A stretch of 64,000 bases of DNA, taken from assembly GCF_001984065.1 (NCBI RefSeq), contig NZ_LYVP01000016.1, positions 1-64,000 on the forward strand, written 5' to 3'. The notes below the pieces were generated by a model, which did not search any database, was not told the DNA's origin, and saw nothing but the letters and a program-made list of their open reading frames with translations. This document shows, in pieces, positions 57,095 to 64,000 of the stretch. The first letter of the stretch is position 1. The number at the start of each line of letters is the position of its first letter. Origin of the DNA: Pseudomonas sp. KK4. Lineage in GTDB: Bacteria > Pseudomonadota > Gammaproteobacteria > Pseudomonadales > Pseudomonadaceae. The translations under genes and the position numbers were made by a program.

Positions 57095-60000
57095 TCAGTG
57101 GACGGTCACCTGACCGAGCGCCGGTTTCTGTTCCTGGGCCTGATGCTGCGGCGCATACACCTGCGTGAAGCGCACCGGCGGCAAGTTGAACTGGCCTTTC
57201 TGCGAGAAGCGCACCAGATGCCGCAGGCGCAGTTCGCCGCTCAAGGCATCCACCGGCACCGCATAGGCCAGTTGCCCCGGTTCGAAACGGGCCTTTTCCA
57301 GCGCGCTCGGTTCGGTACCGGCCTTGCCCATCAGCTTGATCCCCCAAGTGGTGCGCTCGACATCCGCGCCCGGCGGCAATGGCACTTCGAGCAGACCGTA
57401 ACGCAACGGTTTCGCAGCCTTGCTGGTGAGGATCACTTCGTCCAGATACAGGCTGTCGCTGGACAGCGGCGTCGTGCCGACCGGTTCGAGCTTGAAGGTG
57501 AACGCTTCGTCACCGGGCACCAGTCGCGACAGGCGTCGAGTGATGGTCACCGCCATAGGATCAACGGCCGGTTGCCGGGTCTGGAAACTCAACAGCGCAC
57601 GCAACGGCCGTTCCTGAACGCCGGACAACGACAACACGGGCGGTACCGCTGCAGTGCCCTGCCACGTCCAATACATCTCACCGGTATCACCGTATTGTTT
57701 CTTCCAGCCTTCTCCCGGCGCCAGCGCGATGGTGGGCGAAGCCTGCTCGATGCTGCGTTGCAACCAGGTCAATGCCAGTGCCCGTTCCAGGGTGGATTGC
57801 TGTGGCAGCAGACGCTGCAACAGTGCTTGAGCGCGGGCCTGATCGAAGGGTTGCAACGACAGGTTCAGCGCCTCGGCAAACGGCTGGGAACTGACCGTCA
57901 GACGCTGTTGCGCGTCCGCCAGTTGCCGATTGAATGCATCAGGCACATTCACCTTGGCCTGACGCGCCAGCGATGCAGTCAGCACCCGGGCAGCCGCCAG
58001 ACCGAGCGCTGAATTCGGGTCGCTCATGACGATGCTGTCTTCGCCATCCTCCATCAGATTCGCGGCATTGCCCTCGCCCGCTTTCGCCAGATCGTCCATC
58101 AAGCCGCTGAGCAAGGTATTGACCGGCAATTGCATCTGCCTGGCGAACGACAGAATCAAGGCACGCTGCAACAATGGCGTGTTTTTCGCCTGTTTGGCAT
58201 AAACCTCCAGCACCCGCTGCCAATGCTCCGGCGGCAGGCTCAGCTCCAGCACCTGGCTGGCGTGCCAGTCGGCGTAATAGGCGTAAGCGGTGAGAAACGC
58301 ATCCGGCTCGCCGTCCATGCCCCACCAGGTAAAGCTCGCCGATGGCCCGGCCATTTGCACCAGGCGCAGGCGACTGTTCTGCATGATCAGGCGCAGGCGA
58401 TCGCGGATCTGCGGGTTCGACGCCAGGGTCGGGTAGGCGATGCTCAGCGGCAGCAAGCGGCTGGCGGTTTGTTCGACGCCGCCGTAGGGGTAGCTCAGCA
58501 GGTCATCCAGCGCCGAACGGAACAGCGCCTGCGGACTGTCATCCAGACGCAGGCGAATACCGGTCGCATCCGCCGGCAAGGTCAGCGGCGTATCACCGCT
58601 GACCACATCCAGGCTCTGGCTTTGGGTGACCTGCCAGCCTTCACCGGTCGCCGTCAGGCGCACGGCCAGGGCATCGGCAGTTTTACCGTCCTGCACCAGT
58701 TCAGCAGTCCAATCCCCTGTCGCCAGGGCAAATGCCGGCAGCGGGATGTAGTTGATGCCGCTGTTGAGCGTAACGGGGATGCGCTGCTCGGCACCCGCGT
58801 TATGAGTCACCAGTTCGGCCTTGACCGGATCTTGCGCTTGACTGAAAGCGAACACACCGAGATCCGGTTTATCCCCCGCACGGAATGTGCTCGGCCCACT
58901 CCACTTCAGATACAGCGGCTTTTCCGAACGCAGGAATTGTTTCTTCTGCCCGACCTGGCCGTCATCGGCAATGGCCCGGGCGGTGATGCGCCAGCGGGTC
59001 AGGGAGTCCGGCATCGTGAAGGTGAAGCGGATCTTGCCGTTGGCGTCGGTCAACAGTTCAGGTTGCCACGCGGCAGTGTCGACGTCTTCGCGACGCGGAC
59101 GCTCCAAGACCTTCACCCCGCGCTCGCTGCGGTTGGCCTTGCCCGGTGCGCCGGGGCTGCCCGGCAGGGCGACGTCGTAGCTGATGAACGACAGGCTGGC
59201 ACTGGTGCGCACGTTGTTGCGCCGTGGGTGGTAGAAAAACTGGTCGATGGTCGGCGCCACTTCCGGTTGCAGCGCGTAGACCATTTCGTCGACCACGCTG
59301 ACCGTCAGGTGCGCGGGGATTGGCTGGCCGGCGAACTGTGTCGTCAGGTCCACCGAGACGGTTTCGCCCGGCTGATAGGTCTCTTTGTCCGTAGAAATCG
59401 CCACGTCGATCTGCGGCGTGATCACCTTGATCCCGGCATTCTGGAAGCTGTACTGGCCGCCCTTGGTGTACAGCACCGAGAACGTCAGGTTCGGCGCGAA
59501 GCTGTCCTTCACCGGGATGCGTGCGCGGTATTGGGTGTCGCTGAGTTTTTCCAGCTTCAACCAGTTGCTGCCCTTGGACAGCAATGCGGTGGCCTCGACC
59601 TTGTCGCGTTCCAGCGACAGCAAGGCATCGCTGACCGGCTCGGGGAACGTGATCAGCGCCAGCGCTTCTTCGCCGGCCTTGTACTCGGGTTTATCGAGGA
59701 CGATCTCCACCGTGCCGGGCACCGCTTTGACGCCGTCGCCGGTGACCGAGTGCCCGGTGGCGCCGAGGGTTCGGCCGTGGTCGTCGCGAAGCGTCAGGTT
59801 GTAAGTGCCCGGGCGCTCGAAGGCCAACGAGAAACCTTTATCGGTCGCCGTCAGCTTGCCTTCGCCGGTGCTCTGGTCCTCCAGACGTACCCAGCCGTAG
59901 CTGCTCGGCGCGACCGCTGCCGCTTGCTCGCCTTCATTGCTGTAGCTGAATGCCACCTTGTCGCCCACCGCGCTGAAGCGTTGCGGTGCGCTCAAACGGA

Positions 60001-61654
60001 AGTTGGCAGCGCCACGATCGATGAGGATTTCCTTGGTGGTCTTGACCCGATACGCCGCGCCATCGCTTGCAAACACGGTGAGCATGTAGCGGCTCGGTTT
60101 CTCGGCGGCGGGCAGGTCGAGAGTGGCGTTGCCCTTGGCGTCGGTGGTCAGTTCGGTGCTGGTCAGCTCCACCGGGAATTGCCCCAGGTATTGCAGCTCG
60201 TTGTCGACCATCGACAGCTGTTGGGCACGCAGGCTCAGGCTGAGCTTGGCATTGGCCACCGGTTTACCGTCGGGGTACAGCAGCACCAGATTGCCCTTGA
60301 CCGGTTCGCCGGTACGGTAGTCCTGCTTGGCCAGGTTCAGCGAAATCTCGAAGTGCGGCTTGATGTATTCGGCCACCCGGAAGGCGCTGCTGTAGGCCTG
60401 ATCCTTGTAGCTCAATCGCAGCTCATAACCACCGGCCACGGCGTTTTCCGGCAACTGGAAACGGCCCTGGGTGCCGGCCTTTGAATCGAGCTTCAAGTCC
60501 AGGCTTTGCAGCGCCGTACCCGTCGCATCCAGCACCGTCACGTTGACGTCGGCGGCGGTCGGCTGCACCGAATCCCGGGCATTCTTGAACTCGCGCCCGA
60601 CAATTTTCAGCGACACCCAATCCCCCGGCCGATACAGCGGCCGGTCGGTGAAAGCGTAGAGTTTGGTGTCGTAGATTTCGCTGTCGTAATAGAAGTTTTC
60701 CGAGACGAACACGCCGCCCTCTTCGTCCTCGCCGATCACGAACGAACGCTCGGGGCTGACGTGTTTCAAACGCAGCAAGCCCTCGGCATCGGTGGCACCG
60801 CTGCTCATCACGCCCAGGCCATCGGTCCACAGTACGTTGACCTTCGGCACCGAGCTGCCTTCGTGTTTGCGTGCGGCCCACACCAGCAGTTCATCGCCGG
60901 CAATCTTGCTCACCGCCACCGTGTTGGAAACGAAGACCATGGTGGTCGCGCGGTACTTGCCGATCAGCGCTTCCACCAGGTACAGGCCTGGCTTCAGGTT
61001 GCCCAAAGGGATGTAGACATTACCCGGGGCGACGCTGACGAATTCGCTGGAAGACCCGTCCAGGTTCACCCCGGGCGGCGGCTGGATCGGTTTGGCTTCC
61101 CACAACGGATAGCGGAACTGACTCACCACCGGCAAGCCCGGGATCAGTGCGAATTGCGGCTGCGCGTCGTAGGGCGTTGGCGTGGCCATGGCATTGCCCA
61201 TCTTCAGCTCAGGCACTTGCTCGGTGACTTGTTTACGGGACTCGTAGGAAAACGCCCGCTGCATCACGCGCCGGGATTTGCGGTACCAGTTGTCCCACAG
61301 ATACGCCAGGGTGTTGGACAGCCCTTCGCCCTTGAACTGACCGTCGCTGACCACCCGATGCAGGTTCTTCTGGCGCTTGAGGAAATCCAGCGGCTTGTCG
61401 ATGCGATACACCCGAATGTCCGCGCCGCCGTAGGGCTCCATGCGGAATCGACGGTAGTCGCGGCCGGGCGCCTCGAGGCGCACCATGGCTTGTTCATCGC
61501 TGGCAAAACTGCTGTCGGCCAGCAGGAAAAAACTCTCGCCGGGCACCGGCGTATAGCCGCTGGGCTCGACCGTGTCTTCGGCACGGGTTGCAGAAAACGG
61601 CAGCACCAGCAGCAACAACAGAGGCAGAAAACGCAACATGCGGGCACCGATCAT
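57095..61654 (-). CDS. magD: Bacterial alpha-2-macroglobulin YfaS/MagD type
   Basis: A 1519-residue periplasmic protease-trap protein. A signal peptide begins at [10 protein letters not shown] (about residue 6); MG1-type beta domains run through the first 750 residues ([31 protein letters not shown]), then the A2M core ([33 protein letters not shown]), a helical thioester-domain-like region, and a C-terminal receptor-like domain. The thioester motif CxEQ is G1059-V-E-Q here, so no covalent trapping is expected; this matches the second bacterial A2M class (E. coli YfaS), not the PbpC-linked YfhM class. The start at 61654 overlaps the yfaT stop. In P. aeruginosa MagD is controlled by LadS/RetS-Gac-Rsm. 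Confidence 0.93.
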   Translation of the reverse strand: MIGARMLRFLPLLLLLVLPFSATRAEDTVEPSGYTPVPGESFFLLADSSFASDEQAMVRLEAPGRDYRRFRMEPYGGADIRVYRIDKPLDFLKRQKNLHRVVSDGQFKGEGLSNTLAYLWDNWYRKSRRVMQRAFSYESRKQVTEQVPELKMGNAMATPTPYDAQPQFALIPGLPVVSQFRYPLWEAKPIQPPPGVNLDGSSSEFVSVAPGNVYIPLGNLKPGLYLVEALIGKYRATTMVFVSNTVAVSKIAGDELLVWAARKHEGSSVPKVNVLWTDGLGVMSSGATDAEGLLRLKHVSPERSFVIGEDEEGGVFVSENFYYDSEIYDTKLYAFTDRPLYRPGDWVSLKIVGREFKNARDSVQPTAADVNVTVLDATGTALQSLDLKLDSKAGTQGRFQLPENAVAGGYELRLSYKDQAYSSAFRVAEYIKPHFEISLNLAKQDYRTGEPVKGNLVLLYPDGKPVANAKLSLSLRAQQLSMVDNELQYLGQFPVELTSTELTTDAKGNATLDLPAAEKPSRYMLTVFASDGAAYRVKTTKEILIDRGAANFRLSAPQRFSAVGDKVAFSYSNEGEQAAAVAPSSYGWVRLEDQSTGEGKLTATDKGFSLAFERPGTYNLTLRDDHGRTLGATGHSVTGDGVKAVPGTVEIVLDKPEYKAGEEALALITFPEPVSDALLSLERDKVEATALLSKGSNWLKLEKLSDTQYRARIPVKDSFAPNLTFSVLYTKGGQYSFQNAGIKVITPQIDVAISTDKETYQPGETVSVDLTTQFAGQPIPAHLTVSVVDEMVYALQPEVAPTIDQFFYHPRRNNVRTSASLSFISYDVALPGSPGAPGKANRSERGVKVLERPRREDVDTAAWQPELLTDANGKIRFTFTMPDSLTRWRITARAIADDGQVGQKKQFLRSEKPLYLKWSGPSTFRAGDKPDLGVFAFSQAQDPVKAELVTHNAGAEQRIPVTLNSGINYIPLPAFALATGDWTAELVQDGKTADALAVRLTATGEGWQVTQSQSLDVVSGDTPLTLPADATGIRLRLDDSPQALFRSALDDLLSYPYGGVEQTASRLLPLSIAYPTLASNPQIRDRLRLIMQNSRLRLVQMAGPSASFTWWGMDGEPDAFLTAYAYYADWHASQVLELSLPPEHWQRVLEVYAKQAKNTPLLQRALILSFARQMQLPVNTLLSGLMDDLAKAGEGNAANLMEDGEDSIVMSDPNSALGLAAARVLTASLARQAKVNVPDAFNRQLADAQQRLTVSSQPFAEALNLSLQPFDQARAQALLQRLLPQQSTLERALALTWLQRSIEQASPTIALAPGEGWKKQYGDTGEMYWTWQGTAAVPPVLSLSGVQERPLRALLSFQTRQPAVDPMAVTITRRLSRLVPGDEAFTFKLEPVGTTPLSSDSLYLDEVILTSKAAKPLRYGLLEVPLPPGADVERTTWGIKLMGKAGTEPSALEKARFEPGQLAYAVPVDALSGELRLRHLVRFSQKGQFNLPPVRFTQVYAPQHQAQEQKPALGQVTVH

Positions 61655-62301
61655 TGGGAGAGAAAATTCAGTCGATAAACGCCGATGAAGTTGGGGTTGG
61701 CGGCATCGGGTATCCATCGGGTGTCCTTCCATGTCATGAGTTGTTGCAGGCTTGCCGAACGCATGCCGTTGTCGGTGGGCGTGGTGGTGCCGGTGTGATA
61801 GGCGATGTAGCGGCCCATCCAGATCATCAGGTGCTGGTCATCGCCCTGATCGAAAAACATCAGGTCGCCGGGTCTGGCCTGAGCCACATCGCGGCCCACC
61901 AGATGGCTGTTGAACTGGATCAGCTTGATCGCGTTGACGTAGGGCCCGACCTTGCCGCCGCCCTGTTGCCATTGTTGGGCAAGGCCGCGCTGGGCGTCGC
62001 TCAGTTGCAGCTCTGGCGGCAGGTAGCGATTCGACAGGCCATTGCTGCGCAGCCATTTGTCGTCATGGACTTTCAGCGCTTCGTTGGCGGCAAAGCGCAC
62101 CAGGCCGGCGCAATCCTGCTGATACCAGCGTGGGCTCGGGCCCTGGCTCAGTTGCTCCTGGGCGATGCGCACGAACCAGGCGCGGAACACTTGGGATTGC
62201 TGCACATCCAGCGCCGGCGCTTCGACGGCTCGGGCGCTCGCGCTCAGCAGCAAGGCGAGCAAACCGAGGCTGCGGATCAATGCGCTCACAGGGCTTTCCA
62301 T
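61651..62301 (-). CDS. yfaT: DUF1175 protein YfaT (MagC-like), NlpC/P60-like
   Basis: A 216-residue secreted protein (signal peptide about 1-25). The DUF1175 core shows a papain-like NlpC/P60 arrangement: cysteine C64 in [14 protein letters not shown] and histidines H157 ([10 protein letters not shown]) and H169 (YIAYHTG), preceded by [11 protein letters not shown], the classic P60 strand. This suggests a peptidoglycan amidase/peptidase or a related transferase; activity is inference. It overlaps yfaA by 16 bases and yfaS by 4. Confidence 0.85.
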   Translation of the reverse strand: MESPVSALIRSLGLLALLLSASARAVEAPALDVQQSQVFRAWFVRIAQEQLSQGPSPRWYQQDCAGLVRFAANEALKVHDDKWLRSNGLSNRYLPPELQLSDAQRGLAQQWQQGGGKVGPYVNAIKLIQFNSHLVGRDVAQARPGDLMFFDQGDDQHLMIWMGRYIAYHTGTTTPTDNGMRSASLQQLMTWKDTRWIPDAANPNFIGVYRLNFLSQ

Positions 62302-63989
62302 TCAAGGGGCAGCCACTGCCAGTGACCGTCCGGCTCGCTGCCTTCGGGCAGGGTCAGGGCGTACTTGCCGTAACCGCCAAGGGTGCGCAATTTCGGGATC
62401 AGGTAGGTTTGCGCGGCGTTGTAGAACACCGGCTCCATGTCTGGCGGCAGGCTGTCGAGGGTTTCCTGTTGCATCAGTTGCGCCATGGCGTCCGGGCCGA
62501 AATAGATCGGCATCAGCAGGTCCTTGGGCACCACATCGGCCATCGGCGGGAAGCGTTTGTCGAGGGTACCGAGGGCCTTGTCCACCAGCTTGTCGTCGAG
62601 GGAAAACAGCAGAGTCGAGCCGTGCCGCGCCAGGCTCACGCGCATGAAGGCCTTGCCGCTGATGGCGTCGGGGTTTTCGGCCTCCTTGGCGTTGTAGGGG
62701 CCGAAGTTGGAACTGACCTGGCGCTGCCATTGATGGCTCGGGCCTTCCTGTTTTTCCACCACAGGGAACGCATGCTCATCGACGTTGGCTTCATAAGCGC
62801 CGACCATTGAGCCGAACAATTTGCCCAGGTCGCCGTCGAGTTTCGCGCTGTCGTCATCCTTGAGGCTGGCCACCAGCAACGGCGTGTACAGCCGCGAATC
62901 GGCGTACCAGCACAGGCCTGCCGCGCCGGCCATGTGTTCGGTCAGCGCCTTTGCCGCGTGCTCCTCGGCGCCGAGTTTCATCAGCAACGGCTGCTGTTGT
63001 TCGGCGGCCAGTGGCAGGGTCACGCAGGCACTGGCGCCCATGGGCATGGCTTGCCAGACCGGTTTGAAATCGAAGTCCGGCTGGTTGTCCAGTTCGTCCA
63101 TGGCCAGAAAGCTGTGCCAGCCCTTGTCGTCCATGTCGAAGCGCAGGCCGGCGAAGTTCGGGATGAAACGCTGGTAACCCATAGCCAATACGCTGGCATT
63201 CACCGACAGCCGCTGTTTGATCTCGGGCGCACGGGGTTGCAGGCCGAAGGCTTCGGGGAACAGCTTTTCGCCGTTGAGCAGCGCGGCAATCGCCTGGGTG
63301 GAAACGCTGCCCGACGCCTGTTCCGCCCCACTCTGTGGGTCATACAGCCTGGTCGGATTGGACAGCACCACCAGTTTGTCGCCATGGGACGCGAACAGCA
63401 GCGCCTTGCTGGCGTTGTAGGTGAGCTGATACAGCGTCACGTCATCGGTGCCGACTTTCACCTCGGCGACTTTGCTCAGTTGCGCATCATCCAGCGCCAC
63501 TTTCGCCAACGGCTCCAGCACCTTGGCCAGGCCACCGCGATCCATCACCAGCAGGAAATCCTTGAGCCGACCATCCGCCCCGCGCCACAGCGCAATATCC
63601 GCCGGCTGATCGAGCAGTTGTTCGATCAGGGTGTCCTGCAACTTCAGGTCGTGCTCGTAGATGATTCGCCGCAGACTGCCGATCAAACCGAGACGATCGG
63701 CGTGGGTCTCGTAATAGAAGACGAAATCTTCGGTCAGGGTTTGCTTGAGGAACGGCACCGCCAGCAGGTCCTTGGGCAACTGGCTCAGGGAATGGGTTTC
63801 GAGCAGGCCATCGGGGCGGCTCATGCCGAGTTTTTCAGACGCCAGTTGCGGGGCCGGGGCTTTGTTTTTTTGCATGAACCAGCCCATGCCAGCGGCCACG
63901 CCTGCGATCAGGCACAGCCCGACCACTATGGCCGGCCAGCGGCGCGATGGTTTTATGCTCGGTGTTTCGGCTGCCGTGTCGTTGCTCAT
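62286..63989 (-). CDS. yfaA: DUF2138 protein YfaA (MagB-like)
   Basis: A 567-residue protein with one N-terminal membrane helix (about 18-40, [20 protein letters not shown]) and a large periplasmic DUF2138 domain, with no motif I can assign to a reaction. It is the first gene of the operon within the window, and the ATG at 63989 lies 11 bases from the window end, so promoter and any upstream gene (MagA in P. aeruginosa) are outside. Overlaps yfaT. Confidence 0.88.
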   Translation of the reverse strand: MSNDTAAETPSIKPSRRWPAIVVGLCLIAGVAAGMGWFMQKNKAPAPQLASEKLGMSRPDGLLETHSLSQLPKDLLAVPFLKQTLTEDFVFYYETHADRLGLIGSLRRIIYEHDLKLQDTLIEQLLDQPADIALWRGADGRLKDFLLVMDRGGLAKVLEPLAKVALDDAQLSKVAEVKVGTDDVTLYQLTYNASKALLFASHGDKLVVLSNPTRLYDPQSGAEQASGSVSTQAIAALLNGEKLFPEAFGLQPRAPEIKQRLSVNASVLAMGYQRFIPNFAGLRFDMDDKGWHSFLAMDELDNQPDFDFKPVWQAMPMGASACVTLPLAAEQQQPLLMKLGAEEHAAKALTEHMAGAAGLCWYADSRLYTPLLVASLKDDDSAKLDGDLGKLFGSMVGAYEANVDEHAFPVVEKQEGPSHQWQRQVSSNFGPYNAKEAENPDAISGKAFMRVSLARHGSTLLFSLDDKLVDKALGTLDKRFPPMADVVPKDLLMPIYFGPDAMAQLMQQETLDSLPPDMEPVFYNAAQTYLIPKLRTLGGYGKYALTLPEGSEPDGHWQWLPLEWKAL

Positions 63990-64000
63990 GTTCAGAAAGC

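Noticed and set aside
58130..60484. 784-codon plus-strand ORF inside the macroglobulin gene
   Set aside because: Entirely antisense to MagD, with no recognisable domain or ribosome-binding site.

Overview
The window is a stretch of core chromosome from a Pseudomonas, most likely of the P. fluorescens group. The evidence is uniform high-GC coding sequence, gene order that follows the P. aeruginosa PAO1 interval from about PA3972 to PA4031 almost gene for gene (recalled, not searched), and several families of short REP/REPIN repeats typical of P. fluorescens-type genomes. I see no rRNA, tRNA, insertion sequence, prophage body or CRISPR array.

Layout. 79-8540: an AidB-like acyl-CoA dehydrogenase, the hybrid kinase LadS, thiD-thiE-hemL (thiamine and haem precursors), a Sel1-repeat protein and a DUF1820 protein. 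8676-14106: miaB, ybeZ, ybeY, ybeX and lnt (tRNA modification, RNA/ribosome quality control, lipoprotein maturation). 14214-22811: a YdcF-like membrane protein, an unknown gene, leuS-lptE-holA, the ribosome-rescue factor arfA (only 54 codons), a lytic transglycosylase and an LD-carboxypeptidase. 22985-34442, all on the minus strand: proA-nadD-rsfS-rlmH-mrdA-rodA-sltB1-rlpA-dacC-ybeD-lipB-lipA, a cell-elongation, peptidoglycan and lipoate block. 34631-43944: a 3-methyladenine glycosylase, a DedA-PAP2 fusion, a Lon-substrate-domain protein, lrgAB, phaJ4, a MORN-repeat/caspase-like lipoprotein, an NAD(P)-binding protein, a YceK-like lipoprotein, ubiX and mpl. 44041-50242: ethanolamine catabolism (eatR, aldehyde dehydrogenase, eutB, eutC) with a readable sigma-54 promoter. 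50357-54213: a GNAT protein, DedA, MtfA, Ppa and an orphan S24-type repressor. 54658-63989, minus strand: the yfaA-T-S-Q-P operon, equivalent to the P. aeruginosa mag operon, encoding a periplasmic alpha-2-macroglobulin and its partners.

How it fits together. Much of the window concerns the cell envelope: elongasome (MrdA, RodA), remodelling enzymes (DacC, SltB1, SltB3, RlpA, LD-carboxypeptidase, Mpl), lipoprotein and LPS export (Lnt, LptE), holin-like LrgAB and the macroglobulin operon. LadS and the mag-type operon are both on the window; in P. aeruginosa MagD expression is reported to be under RetS/LadS/Gac-Rsm control.

Points most worth a second look: arfA carries a 12-bp hairpin inside its own reading frame, the signature of synthesis from a non-stop mRNA; the MORN/caspase-like lipoprotein; the macroglobulin that has lost its thioester cysteine, together with NlpC/P60-like and SpoIID-like partners; the sigma-54 promoter with repeated upstream sites and the absence of an ethanolamine permease; and an S24 repressor without an Ala-Gly cleavage dipeptide that has a palindrome in front of it.
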